Source: Periplaneta americana
Taxonomy: Eukaryota; Arthropoda; Insecta; Blattodea; Blattidae
NCBI RefSeq assembly: GCF_040183065.1
Contig: NC_091118.1
Span: 210,850,529 to 210,914,528 of the forward strand
Direction: 5' to 3'
DNA: 64,000 bases
A program made the position numbers and the translations under genes. The notes below the pieces were generated by a model. It was not told the DNA's origin and did not search any database. It was given only the letters and a program-made list of their open reading frames with translations. Below are positions 44,866 to 57,290 of this stretch, piece after piece. The stretch's first letter is position 1, and each line of letters starts with the position of its first letter.

Positions 44866-45242
44866 AAAATTTGATAGCAACAGCGTAAGATATGAAGATA
44901 AAAATACATTCATATTCTTAAAATAGGCACTAACGTCAAAAGGCTTTTAAATTTAGGTATTTGCCTTGTTTAAATCAAATTTATTTGTGGAGAGCCAACG
45001 ATTTTACTGGAGAAACAAGTTTGAGAAATTTAACAAGAAACACAGCCTGTTACCGAGAAAAATGCACGACACATTTGCGAAGGGATTCTACTTGCTTTGT
45101 GAACCCGTTTGCAAAAGTCATATCAGATTTTCTTTCCCAATTTTGGGGGGCTCAGGGGTGTACACAGAACGGTTAATATGCCAAAGGTTGCAATGTGTAA
45201 TGTTGGCCTTTTGTTCTCGTACAATTTTCACAACCACTTTTT
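44866..45242. other. Unassigned; 93-codon open frame
   Basis: The frame 44966-45247 (MFKSNLFVESQRFYWRNKFE at the start) has a plausible composition but no motif I can name. It may be part of a decayed element. Confidence 0.3.
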
Positions 45243-45485
45243 CTTAGTCTGATATTTAACGACGCTGTATCAACTAATACGTTATTTAATATCGATGGAA
45301 TTGATGATGGCGAGATAAGGCCTAGGAATGTCCATGTGATTATCCGATTTTCGCCTTGCAGTTGGGGAAAAGTTAAGAAAAATCCCTAACAGATAGTAGC
45401 CCTAGGCCGGAATCAAACCTATGCCCAACCGCAGCTGAAGATCAGCAGGCAAACCCATCTATAAAGGTCAAAAGCTATCTCCGAT
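45243..45485 (-). mobile_element. SINE-3, tRNA-derived
   Basis: On the minus strand: a tRNA-like head with B box (GGTTTGATTCC in complement, near 45412), a body (complement of TTTTCGCCTTGCAGTTGGGG) and a 3' tail with CAGCGTCGTTAAATA. The tail is shared with SINE-1 and SINE-4 although heads and bodies differ. Confidence 0.6.
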
Positions 45486-45539
45486 CCTCAAGACCATTAC
45501 AATAGAGATGTCAATGTTTTTGACATGAATAGAACACAG

Positions 45540-46130
45540 AAATTAATCAGTAATATATTCTCCTACTTTAACTGACTCTCTGCCAACGCTCGGGGTAGTT
45601 TTTCGATTCCGAGTCTGAATAAATCTGATTGTTTTGAACTAAAGAAGTCGTCAAGCCAAGTTTGTAAAGTATCTTCATTATCAAGGAAGTTTCCTTGAAG
45701 ATTGTTGGATAGAGAACGGAAAGGTTGGAAATCTGAGTGCGCAAGATCGAAAAAAAATGGAATCACGTCCCAACCAAGCTTCTGGATAGCTGCTTTCGTC
45801 ATGTGAGCGGAGTGAAGGCGTGCATTATAGTGTTGCAGTAGTAATTGATGCAGTTTTCCCGGTCGTTTTTCTTCACTTGCGGCTGCAAGGCGTCTGAGCT
45901 GCTGGCAATAACTGTGAGCGGTTAAAATTACATTTCTGGGAAGCAATTCGTAGTACATGACGCCTTCTTTATCCCACTAGACAAATAACATCATCTTCTG
46001 TAGTAGCACACTAACTTTTGTACGAGATATTGTGTGTTGAAAAGATAGGAACATTTTCTTGCATTGCTTTCTCCGATGGGATTCTCCCTGTATAGGACAC
46101 AAATGTTTCGAGCCACCTCCGATGCCTTAG
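45540..46130 (-). pseudogene. Mariner transposase, C-terminal half, inactivated
   Basis: The minus frame 45958-45563 (131 codons) contains YYELLPRNV, KRPGKLHQLLLQHYNARLHS and FRSLSNNLQGNFLDNEDTLQ, the C-terminal half of a mariner (DD34D) transposase. The second catalytic motif, normally HDNARPH, reads HYNARLH at residues 43-49, so the catalytic Asp is lost. The region of the third Asp is shortened (DLAHSDFQPF). Upstream in the same frame WW has become stop-W (near 45976). Inactive. Confidence 0.85.
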
Positions 46131-46214
46131 CTTCTTTATTAAACTCAAACAGAAGAATAAGTGTATGAAGTGTTCTTTTTCCTCCACTTTACACTCTATC
46201 TTCTTTAGCTCACT
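46131..46214. other. Short unassigned spacer
   Basis: Nothing recognised between the mariner fragment and LINE-A copy 3. Confidence 0.4.
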
Positions 46215-47041
46215 TACTTACTTACTGACGTTTAAGGAACCCGGAGGTTCATTGCCGCCCTCACATAAGCCCGCGATTGATCCCTATCCTCAGCAAGATT
46301 AATCCATTCTCTATCATCATATCGCACCTCCCTCAAATCCATTTTAATATTATCTTCCCATCTACGTCTCGGCCTCCCAAAGATCTTTTCCCCTCCGGCC
46401 TCCCAACTAACACTCTGTATGCATTTCTGGATTCGCCCATACGTGCTACATGCCCTCCCCATCTCAAACGTCTGGATTTAATATTCCTAATTACGTCAGA
46501 TGAAGAATACAATGCGTGCAGTTCTGTGTTATGTAACTTTCTCCATTCTCCTGTAACTTCATCCCTCTTAGCCCCAGATATTTTCCTAAGCACCATATTC
46601 TCAAACACCCTTAATCTCTGTTCCTCTCTCAAAATGAGAGTCCAAGTTTGACAACCATACAGAACAACCGGTAATATAACTGTTTTATAAATTCTAACTT
46701 TCAGATTTTTCGACAGCAAACTGGATGGTAAAAGCTTCTGAACCGAATAATAACAGGCATTTCCCATATTCATTCTGTGTTTAATTTCCTCCCGAGTATC
46801 ATTTATATTTGTTACTGTTGCTCCCAGATATTTGAACTTCTCCACCTCTTCAAAAGATAAATTTCCAATTTTTATATTTCCATTTCGTACAATATTCTCG
46901 TCACGAGACAATCATCTACTTTTTCTTTTCGGGATTTGCTTCCAAACCGATCGTTTTACGTGCTTCAAGTAAAATTCCCGTGTTTTCCCTAATCGTTTGT
47001 GGATTTTCCCCTAACATATTCACGTAATCCGCATAGACAAG
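46215..47041 (-). pseudogene. LINE-A copy 3
   Basis: Two overlapping minus frames (46911-46333 and 46462-46232) together cover the RT end and C-terminal region to AAMNLRVP; a frameshift in the GRPRRRW region separates them. Another break near 46912 disrupts the KTKYMIM block. The 5' boundary (complement CTTGTCTATGCGGATTACGT; YADD reads YADY) is within two bases of the truncation point of copy 2. The 3' end has the GTAA-type tail. Confidence 0.88.
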
Positions 47042-47043
47042 CA

Positions 47044-47867
47044 GTATAATAGTATATACTATATATATTTAACGTATATTTATTTGCCTAATACAAATTT
47101 TAAAAATTTAATCTTAAGATAGAAACAAAAATAAAAATTATTTCCGGTGAAGATATTTGAAAGATAATAGGCCGACTTTCAGAAATGAATAGAAAAAGGA
47201 ATCACTCAGAAATACTGATATTTGTGGAAAATATCAGGGAAACTGCATTTTAGTGCACAAAATGCAGCTGCCATTTTGAATTTATAATTACCTATAACGC
47301 TAATAGTTATAATAAATCTGAAAATATTATACAATTGTAGAAATTGCGTATATTGTGCCTATGAAAAGTTACAGATTTATTCACTGTTGAGAAAAAAAAT
47401 ATTGCATTTCACAAAATTGTAGTACTTAAAAGTGTATGTCCCCTCTTAAATACTGAAAAAAAAAAAAAAAAACATCTTGAAAAATTTCACGAGTCTGTGG
47501 GCAGACGAAAATCTCTTTGATCTGTGCTTCAGTTATTCGTGGGTAAGCAAATATTTAAATACTAGTTAAATTCGGTCCAAAGCTTTAAGACCTTTTCACA
47601 AGACCAGGTTTAATGTGAAGAGGAGGGATTAAAATTTTTATGAGGCCTACAAGTGGCTCTCGTGGAACATTTTTTCCTCAGGTTCTATTGCAAACATTAT
47701 TAAAGTCTGCACATATTTGCCATTTACAATCATAAAAATGTAGTAATGCACAAACTAAATTTAAAAAATCCTTTTTCTTCCTAAGAACTTTTGGTTAACA
47801 CAAACTAAAGAATCAAAAGACACATAGAATGAGAATTTTATATTTTGGGCCTTTAATATACAGCAAA
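47044..47867. repeat. Direct repeat R, copy 1
   Basis: Similar to 48700-49616 along its length: ATTTGAAAGATAATAGGC, CTCAGAAATACTGATATTTG, TTCGGTCCAAAGCTTTAAGA and GGGCCTTTAATATAC occur in the same order. It lacks a ~118-bp segment present in copy 2 (49323-49440). LINE-A copy 4 follows at once, and a shorter version of the same 3' end opens the ~130-bp array. Confidence 0.8.
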
Positions 47868-48675
47868 TGAAAATCCACAAGCGATTAGGGAAAACACGGG
47901 AATTTTACTGGAAGCAAGTAAAGAGATAGGTTTGGAAGTAAATCCCGAAAAGACAAAGTATATGATTATGTCTCGTGACGAGAATATTGTACGAAATGGA
48001 AATTTAAAAATTGGAAATTTATCTTTAGAAGTGGTGTAGAAGTTCAAATATCTTGGAGCAACAGTAACAAATATAAATGATACTCGGGAGGAAATTAAAC
48101 ATAGAATAAATATGGGAAATGCCTGTTATTTTTCCGTTGAGAAAATTTTGTCATCTAGTCTGCTGTCAAAAAATTTGAAAGTTAGAATTTATAAAACAGT
48201 TATATTACCGGTTGTTCTGTATGGTTGTGAAACTTGGACTCTCACTTTGAGAGAGGAACATAGGTCAAGGATGTTTGAGAATAAGGTGCTTAGGAAAATA
48301 TTTGGGGCTAAGAGGGATGAAGTTACAGGAGAATGGAGAAAGTTACACAACACAGAACTGCACGCATTGTATTATTCACCTGACATAATTAGGAACATTA
48401 AATCCAGACGTTTGTGATGGGAGGGCATGTAGCACGAATGGGCGAATCCAGAAATGCATACAGAGTGTTAGTTGGGAGGCCGGAGGGGAAAAGACCTTTA
48501 GGGAGGCCGAGACGTAGATGGGAGGATAGTATTAAAATGGATTTGAGGGAGGTGGGATATGATGGTAGAGACTGGATTAATCTTGCACAGGATAGGGACC
48601 AATGGCGGGCTTATGTGAGGGCAGCAATGAACCTTCTGGTTCCTTAAAAGCCATTTGTAAGTAAGTAAGTAAACT
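47868..48675 (+). pseudogene. LINE-A copy 4
   Basis: Truncated at GAAAATCCACAAGCGATTAG. It is broken by TAG (EVV-stop-KF, near 48038) and a small deletion at 48415-48425, leaving open frames 48112-48417 and 48414-48647. It ends AAMNLLVP with a GTAAGTAAGTAAGTAA tail. It sits between the two copies of direct repeat R. Confidence 0.88.
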
Positions 48676-48689
48676 CTCTAATCTTTGTT

Positions 48690-49616
48690 CTAATACTATT
48701 TACTATATATATTTATTTACCTAATACAATTTTTAAAAATTTAACTTTAAAATAGAAACTAAAATAAAAATTATTTCTAGTGAAGATAGGCCTATTTGAA
48801 AGATAATAGGCAGACTTTCAGAAATCAACAGGAAAAGGAATCACTCAGAAATACTGATATTTGTGGAAAATATCAGGGAAAGGGCATTTTAGTTCAGAAA
48901 ATGCAGTTGCCATTTTCAATTTCTAATTACCCATAACGGTAATAATTATAATAAATCTGAAAATATTATACAATTGCAGAAATGGCGTACATTGAGCCTA
49001 TGAAATGTTACAGATTTATTCACTGCTGAGGAAAAAAATATTGGATTTCACAAAATTGTAGTGCTTAAAAGTGTATTCCTCCTCTTAAATACCGAAAAAA
49101 ACATCGTCTTGGAAAATTTCGCGAGTTTGTGGGCAGACGAAAATCTCCTCTTTGATCTATGCTTCAGTTATTCTGGGGAAAGCAAATATTTAAATACTAG
49201 TTAATTTCGGTCCAAAGCTTTAAGACTTTTTCACAAGACCAGGTTTAATGTGAGTAGGAGGGATTAAAAGTTTTATGAGGTCTACAAGTGCCTCTCGTTG
49301 AACATTTTTTCCCCCAGGTTCTACTTCCTGTAGTAAATAAAAAGAAAGTTATTTTAAAATAAGTTTTATGTCTCTATCCATTCCGCAAAGAAACTAATAT
49401 TGTTTTGTATAGTCACGTTGCAGTCCATTTAATATTGCAACAACATTAAAGTCTGCACATATTTGTCATTTACAATCATCAAAATGGAATAATGCACAAA
49501 CTAAATTTAAAAAAAAAAATCCTTTTTCTTCCTAAGAACTTTTGGTTAAAACAAATTGGAGAATCAAAAGACACATAGAATGAGAATTTTATATTATCGG
49601 CCTTTAATATACTGCA
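48690..49616. repeat. Direct repeat R, copy 2
   Basis: Second copy of the segment at 47044-47867, with an additional 49323-49440 block (CTTCCTGTAGTAAATAAAAA on). Its right end passes directly into the tandem array. Confidence 0.8.
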
Positions 49617-50450
49617 AATATTTTTTAGATTACAAAATTACCCACAAACTAAATAAAAAGCATTCTATGTGTTCTTAAGAACTATTGCTTAAGACGAATT
49701 GAAAGAATCAAAAGACAAAGAATTACAATTTTATATTTTGGGCCTTTAATATACTGCAAATATTTAAATTACAAAATTACACACAAACTAAATAAAAAGC
49801 ATTCTTTGTGTTCCTAAGAACTCTTGCTTAAGATAATTTGAAAGAATCAAAACAAAAAAAAAATAGAATTTTATATTTTGGGCCTTTAATATACTGCAGA
49901 TAGGCTATTTAAATTACAAAATTACACACAAACTAAATAAAAAGCATTCTTTGTGTTCCTAAGAACTCTTGCTTAAGATAATTTGAAAGAATCGAAACAA
50001 AAAAAAAATAGAATTTTATATTTTGGGCCTTTAATATACTGCAGATAGGCTATTTAAATTACAAAATTACACACAAACTAAATAAAAAGCATTCTTTGTG
50101 TTCCTAAGAACTCTTGCTTAAGATAATTCGGAAGAATCAAAACAAAAAAAAAATACAATTTTATATTTCGGCCTTTAATATACTGCAAAAATTTAAATTA
50201 CAAAATTACAAACAAACTAAATAAAAAGCATTCTTTGTGTTCCTAAGAACTCTTGCTTAAGATAATTCGAAAGAATGGAAACAAAAAAAAAATTACAATT
50301 TTATATTTTGGCCTTTAATATACTGCAAAAATTTAAATTACAAAATTACACACAAACTAAATAAAAAGCATTCTTTGAGTTCCTAAGAAATATTGCTTAA
50401 GACGAATTGAAAGAATAGAAAAACATATAAAATAAGAATTTTATATTTTT
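49500..50450. repeat. Tandem array, unit ~125-135 bp, about 7 copies
   Basis: The unit contains AAACTAAATAAAAAGCATTC, GTTCCTAAGAACTCTTGCTT, AGAATTTTATATTTTGGGCC and TTTAATATACTGCA. The first copies overlap the end of repeat R, so the array grew from that end. Divergence is lowest in 49800-50200. Confidence 0.85.
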
Positions 50451-51519
50451 GGCGCGAAAATGTTTCTACTCAAGAATACTTGATTTATATATTTAAATGT
50501 GTTAATATTGCAAGAATGTAAATATTGCAATCCTTCAAATCATTATACAAATTTTTTCTTGCGTGATAGGCAAAATCTGACTTCAGATCCTTCAACATAG
50601 AACCCAACAATTAATCAAAATAAACTTTCGATATTAAAAGCCGTGAAGCAAAATTTACTTTCGCAACCCTGTGTTATTCACAGGCGATTTTAGTTCGCAC
50701 TAAATGATGAAATTCGATCTCGCCTAAACACAGACTTTCAGAGTTAAGCAAACAGACAAGATGCTTTTTCTCCCTTGTGACATCTAACAAGTGAGTCATA
50801 ATTAACCCCCATATGTCACAGTAATACGTATATTCCTACTATCGTAACAAAAGCACGCTATGCATTATGTTTACACTGTAGATGTCATTTATATTAATTT
50901 ACTTAACATTAGTCAAGCATTGGGTTCTTATTTCCCAAAGTTGTACAGATATCCGTTACAAGTCCTGGTTTTGTGAAAAACTTTCTGGGTGCAGAAAAGT
51001 TGTCCATATTTCACAGTGAATAACTGATTTATATGGCCTTGACAGCCTTCATAATAAAATGACTGCAACGTACGTATCTCTCTACTATGTCAAGCTATTG
51101 TTACATATTCCGCAATCTAGCCCGAACGGAAGTACGTGATCAAAGTGACTTTGCTAATTAAGTGGGATTTCCCGCTATATCTGGTGAATTTTTGTGATAA
51201 TGTAGCAATTATCAAATCCCTATAGTTGCCATTTGGGATTCAGAGGTTTACCTTAATCTTAACAGTGGTCAGATACTTTTTTTTTTCGTTGTTGGTAACT
51301 CTATAGCATCTATTAGATGCTTTATGGTTGTGTTAACAGATGGAGTTACTTGTCAACAATGTGACGCTGAAACGTGTAATCAGCGATAGTCCTGATGTAT
51401 TTTATATTGTGATGATTGGTTAATTAATATTAACCCGGCACACTCACAATCACACTCACATTTATACAAATTTCCAGACTCTAGACACCCAGGTAATTAA
51501 AGATACTCTATTTTTTACA
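50451..51519. other. No gene recognised
   Basis: AT-rich with short frames only; nothing assigned. Confidence 0.4.
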
Positions 51520-51687
51520 AAGAAACTTCAATCTTGTTACATCTGATGCGCATTTGTTCAGTATCCTGTCGCACTTGATGTTCAGATGTTTTCATTGCCT
51601 CCTTAACAATACAGTAGGCCGTGATATTGTGTGATGGCAGTGCTAGCAAATGTAAGTATTAAATATCTTAATTTATAATATAATCTG
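51520..51687. repeat. Dispersed repeat Y, copy 2
   Basis: Counterpart of 28815-28980. Here the sequence continues (ATAATATAATCTGTTACTTT) where the other copy is joined to LINE-A. Confidence 0.65.
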
Positions 51688-51942
51688 TTACTTTATATAT
51701 GCTATAAATTATTTACCAGATAATATATTCACAAAATAGTCTTATTCAAATATCACAAGAGTTCTTATATTGTCGATAATTCAGTAAATGAATATACCTA
51801 CAAAATGAAATGTTATAACCTCAAATATTTGTTTAATTTCCCTGTTTCACTAATCATAATTTCTACAGCTATTGTCAAATGTTTACTCATGAACTTCATA
51901 TTGCAGAAGGCCAAGGTCATGCCGGCTAATGGAATATTTTAA

Positions 51943-53513
51943 GTTATAGTCACGACGCTGTTATTCCCGGCGTGACTCCTATTCGCTTACGTCTTAGGAA
52001 GTGAACGCTCTATGAAGTCTAGGTAGGTAGTATCGTTCGCCATTTTTGTTCTTTCGTTGCCGAGCTACCATACGAGGAATCTATTTGCCACACCGTTAAA
52101 CATTATCATGTCGTAGCTCCTATGATAATAAATCAAACGCACTTTAATTCAGCAAATAATTGAGCGGCAAATAACGTCTTCTTGCGCTTTCTGCGAAAGC
52201 CAACGAAAGAGCGGGCGATTATATTAAGTACTAGTGGCTTGTGCAGCAAATGCTGCAAACTAAGTTCGTTAGACGTTCAAATAAAAATTTTTCAGATTTA
52301 TTTTCAATGAAGAATACTTGTCTTTTTGATAGTTATTTGCTTCCATAATAATGAAACATACTCCCTCTGAATGGATTTTTTTAGGCCAAATACTTTCTCT
52401 TGAACCTATCTAACTTCAGTTTTTGAGTTTCAACGCGAAAACGCAAGTATCAATGTCGGGACGATAGCAGTAGCTATTTCAGGTCATTGTGGATTGTAGG
52501 CAAAATTTAAAAAAAATGTCAGGTTTGCTAAGCTTTCGAACAATAGCATTTTCGTATAGCTGCTGCATGTAGAACTTGAAATGTAGAGCGTAAAATCATT
52601 TTATCCTACTAAGAGATCTTGCTGAAATGATCTGGAGACTACAAAATTTTCTAGGCCTCTTATTTTATCAGTAAGTAATATCTTTTGATCTTTCCTTAGG
52701 AACTGTAATTTTTGCGCTCTCTTGAGCAAATACTGAAGACAATGACACATATCAATATCTACACTACACCGCCATTAAGTATATGAAAAAGACCCAACCC
52801 CACTGGGTTAATAAGTATAAAAATATTTGATTTTTAATAACAATATTATTATCTTACTTAAGTTTTGTAGTTATATATAGCAGCCACTCAGTAAATTATA
52901 GAAATGAAGATCTAAATTAAGATATTCTCTACATTTACTTACATAACCTCAAAACGTTTCACTTTCATGTCATCAATATAGCATCAATATTATGTACAAT
53001 TAATGAAAAATAGATGCATCATGATATTAACTACAATAATATTTAATTTCTTATGATAATAATGTCATCAAACCACCTCAAGTTTCGTAGATTTGAATAT
53101 CCAATACACAGCTGTACTCAGAAAATTATTATACACTGCAGAATCAGTTTTTAATAACAAATTGAATTGAGCTCTAAATATGTCGGCAATCCTGCAGGTC
53201 ATGGCCTTCGTGTAATAGCCTATTGTTCATTGTAGTGTGTGTTTTGTTCTGAAATTCAATCAAGTCGGCCGTGATTCGATAAAATTAGTTCTCAAAACTG
53301 ACAACAGATGCACTTTGGAAAATAGGAAAATTATGTAGGAAAATTGACATTTCACTGAAAACTACTACTTTTCCGAAAAACTTTGGGTTCCAAGCTTCAA
53401 AATGAGGGGCCATTTATTAAAATCCGTTCAGCCGTTTTCCCGTAATTTCCATTACCAGTTCAAATTATATATATAATTTATCGAGCCTTAAGAAATGAAT
53501 AACGGGACTATAA
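51943..53513. mobile_element. Element X, copy 2, carrying a Helitron-like insert
   Basis: The left end (TTATAGTCACGACGCTGTTATT) and right end (complement of GAATAACGGGACTATAAT) are short imperfect inverted termini. The body matches 43103-44125 except for each copy's insertion. Confidence 0.6.
52231..53476 (-). mobile_element. Helitron-like insertion in element X
   Basis: In complement it ends with hairpin TGCAGCATTTGCTGCA, then CAAGCCACTAG followed by T: a Helitron-type 3' terminus. The other end carries GGCTGAACGGATTTTAAT, similar to the block near the ends of the copies at 34915 and 40998. The empty site in element X copy 1 (ATTAAGTATTTGTCCAGCC, 44090-44110) fixes both boundaries and shows insertion between A and T without duplication. 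Confidence 0.65.
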
Positions 53514-54484
53514 TTCCCGTCATTAGTAAAATACTTTATAAATATTATTATATATTTCCTTTTTTTATTCTCTGGTTGAGTGGAAGAGAAGGCCTTAAGG
53601 GCACACTCTACTAAAAATGACAACTTTTTTTCCTAATAATTTTTCAACCAAATTTTGAGACCATGTTTACTATGTAAAGGACTAATAAATTCCAAATTTT
53701 GAACTCTCAAATGTTTCTGGCTTTTGATTGTTTCATTTCTTTTTTATAAATATTCTCAAATCCTAGTTTTTAGTAGAAGATCTCAATTTTTAAGCTTTCC
53801 TTTTCTTTTGGTTACATTTACAAGGCATATAAAAACTTTTCTATGCATTCGCTTTATTAAATATCTCATTTATTCGCTTTCAAAAATTTGTTTGAAAATA
53901 GAAAATATTATTTCTCCTATACTTCATGAAAAAAAACTAACAGCATTTCTTACAAAATAAATGCATATAAACATGCCGTAACTTATAAATACTTGCAGTA
54001 AAAATTTCGTCCAGATTGGTTAATATTACGCATAAAAAAGTTGGTTTGTATAAAAAAAACTTACGGAAGAATGGATTTGAAATGAAAATGAATATTTATG
54101 TAACACCTTCCTATTAAAATTCTCTCCCGTTACATTCATCTAGTAACTTCATGGAGCCAACTATAGAACAAAAATTACTAGACTTGTAATCAGAAAGTTG
54201 TAAAAAAATTATTTACCGAAAAAACAATTTTGACAGCTCTTCTTCTTTAATTCAAAAAATTAAAGATATTTGTAATCAGAATTACTAAATCCATTTGGAC
54301 TAAGAAAATATACATTCTAAGAAGTGAAGCAGTCAAAATTATTTTTGGAAAATTTTATGTTTTTTTTCAGTAACTGAACCGAATAATTTGTCTATTTTCT
54401 ATGTGAAATTTTGTCGATTCCTTAGTCTCCTGTATTTTCTTCAAAAAAGTTGCCAACCCTAACTACAGTTAAAGTTTTAACTTA
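53514..54484. other. No gene recognised; fragment of LINE stem-loop
   Basis: 53574-53601 (CTGGTTGAGTGGAAGAGAAG GCCTTAAG) is the left half of the conserved LINE 3' stem-loop, cut off at once. The rest is AT-rich with no motif. Confidence 0.45.
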
Positions 54485-57020
54485 AATAGAAACACGTCTC
54501 AATAAAATGTACATATAGAAACACATCTCAATAAAATGTACATAAATGGAAACATGTCTGAATGAAATGTACATAATTGAAACACGTCTCAATAAAATGC
54601 ACATAAATAGAAACACGTCTCAATAAAATGTACATAAATAGAAACACGTCTCAGTAAAATGTACATAAATAGAAACACGTCTCAATAAAATGTACATAAA
54701 TAGAAACACGTCTCCATAAAATATACATAAATAGAAACACGTCTCCATAAAATATACATAAATAGAAACACGTCTCCATAAAATGTACATAAATAGAAAC
54801 ACGTCTCAATAAAATGTACATAAATAGAAACACGTCTCAATAAAATGTACATAAATAGAAACACGTCTCAATAAAATGTACATAAATAGAAACACGTCTC
54901 AGTAAAATGTACATAAATAGAAACACGTCTCAATAAAATGTACATAAATAGAAACACGTCTCCATAAAATATACATAAATAGAAACACGTCTCCATAAAA
55001 TGTACATAAATAGAAACACGTCTCAATAAAATGTACATAAATAGAAACACGTCTCAATAAAATGTACATAAATAGAAACACGTCTCAATAAAATGTACAT
55101 AAATAGAAACACGTCTCAATAAAATGTACATAAATAGAAACACGTCTCAATAAAATGTACATAAATAGAAACACGTCTCAGTAAAATGTACATAAATAGA
55201 AACACGTCTCAATAAAATGTACATAAATAGAAACACGTCTCAATAAAATGTACATAAATAGAAACACGTCTCAATAAAATGTACATAAATAGAAACACGT
55301 CTCCATAAAATGTACATAAATAGAAACACGTCTCAGTAAAATGTACATAAATAGAAACACGTCTCAGTAAAATGTACATAAATAGAAACACGTCTCAATA
55401 AAATGTACATAAATAGAAACACGTCTCAGTAAAATGTACATAAATAGAAACACGTCTCAGTAAAATGTACATAAATAGAAACACGTCTCAATAAAATGTA
55501 CATAAATAGAAACACGTCTCAATAAAATGTACATAAATAGAAACACGTCTCAATAAAATGTACATAAATAGAAACACGTCTCAATAAAATGTACATAAAT
55601 AGAAACACGTCTCCATAAAATGTACATAAATAGAAACACGTCTCAGTAAAATGTACATAAATAGAAACACGTCTCAATAAAATGTACATAAATAGAAACA
55701 CGTCTCCATAAAATGTACATAAATAGAAACACATCTCAGTAAAATGTACATAAATAGAAACACGTCTCAGTAAAATGTACATAAATAGAAACACGTGTCA
55801 GTAAAATGTACATAAATAGAAACACGTCTCAATAAAATGTACATAAATAGAAACACGTCTCAGTAAAATGTACATAAATAGAAACACGTCTCCATAAAAT
55901 ATACATAAATAGAAACACGTCTCAATAAAATGTACATAAATAGAAACACGTCTCAATAAAATGTACATAAATAGAAACACGTCTCAGTAAAATGTACATA
56001 AATAGAAACACGTCTCAGTAAAATGTACATAAATAGAAACACGTCTCCATAAAATATACATAAATAGAAACACGTCTCCATAAAATATACATAAATAGAA
56101 ACACGTCTCCATAAAATGTACATAAATAGAAACACGTCTCCATAAAATGTACATAAATAGAAACACGTCTCAGTAAAATGTACATAAATAGAAACACGTG
56201 TCAGTAAAATGTACATAAATAGAAACACGTCTCAATAAAATGTACATAAATAGAAACACGTCTCAGTAAAATGTACATAAATAGAAACACGTCTCCATAA
56301 AATATACATAAATAGAAACACGTCTCAATAAAATGTACATAAATAGAAACACGTCTCAATAAAATGTACATAAATAGAAACACGTCTCAGTAAAATGTAC
56401 ATAAATAGAAACACGTCTCAGTAAAATGTACATAAATAGAAACACGTCTCCATAAAATATACATAAATAGAAACACGTCTCCATAAAATATACATAAATA
56501 GAAACACGTCTCCATAAAATGTACATAAATAGAAACACGTCTCAATAAAATGTACATAAATAGAAACACGTCTCCATAAAATATACATAAATAGAAACAC
56601 GTCTCCATAAAATGTACATAAATAGAAACACGTCTCAATAAAATGTACATAAATAGAAACACGTCTCAATAAAATGTACATAAATAGAAACACGTCTCAA
56701 TAAAATGTACATAAATAGAAACACGTCTCAATAAAATGTACATAAATAGAAACACGTCTCAATAAAATGTACATAAATAGAAACACGTCTCAGTAAAATG
56801 TACATAAATAGAAACACGTCTCAATAAAATGTACATAAATAGAAACACGTCTCAATAAAATGTACATAAATAGAAACACGTCTCAATAAAATGTACATAA
56901 ATAGAAACACATCTCAATAAAATGTACATAAATAGAAACACGTCTCAATAAAATGTACATAAATAGAAACACGTCTCAATAAAATGTACATAAATAGAAA
57001 CACGTCTCAATAAAATGTAT
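54485..57020. repeat. 31-bp satellite, about 82 copies, with higher-order structure
   Basis: The unit is AAATAGAAACACGTCTCAAT followed by AAAATGTACAT (31 bp). Three main variants differ after CTC: AATAAAATG, AGTAAAATG and CATAAAATA/G. A rare variant, ACGTGTCAG, occurs near 55795 and again near 56198, 403 bp apart (13 units), with the same variant order around it, so blocks have been duplicated. Period 31 makes 60- or 91-codon minus frames that are artefacts. Confidence 0.95.
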
Positions 57021-57087
57021 AAAAGTGTTGTACCAGATGAACAACCTGAAAAGTCTGAATTAAAATATTAGAAATGAAAATACTCAC

Positions 57088-57258
57088 TTTCTGAAGAGAC
57101 GAGAATCGAACAGAGGGCCCACAACCACGCGACCTGTAGGGGCCTCCACATCATGGTTAGCCTCTTCTGTAACAGAAAAAATTCCCATGTCTACATAGTC
57201 GGACAAAAAGGAAAGAACAGGAGGGGTTAAATGTGCGTAACAAAGCGAAATATTTTCC
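57088..57258 (-). CDS. Strong candidate exon of an unidentified host gene
   Basis: On the minus strand a long pyrimidine tract (TTTTTCTGTTTCCCTGTTTC) leads to TTAG at 57259-57262. A 171-base exon follows and closes with AAA|GTGAGT at 57088/57087. It is open in one frame (phase 2 in, phase 2 out) and encodes about 57 residues including LTPPVLSFLSDYVDMGIFSV and EAPTGRVVVGPLFDSRLFRK. The composition is that of an ordinary folded protein, with none of the RT, transposase or low-complexity features seen elsewhere. I do not recognise the family. The neighbouring 31-bp satellite would lie in the following intron, starting about 70 bp beyond the donor. Confidence 0.55.
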
Positions 57259-57290
57259 CTAACAGAAACAGGGAAACAGAAAAACGACAT

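Noticed and set aside
54620-56693. Sixteen similar 60- and 91-codon minus-strand frames
   Set aside because: Products of the 31-bp satellite (93 bases = 31 codons), not genes.
54485-57020. CRISPR-like regular repeat
   Set aside because: There are no unique spacers; the repeats are contiguous and the context is eukaryotic.
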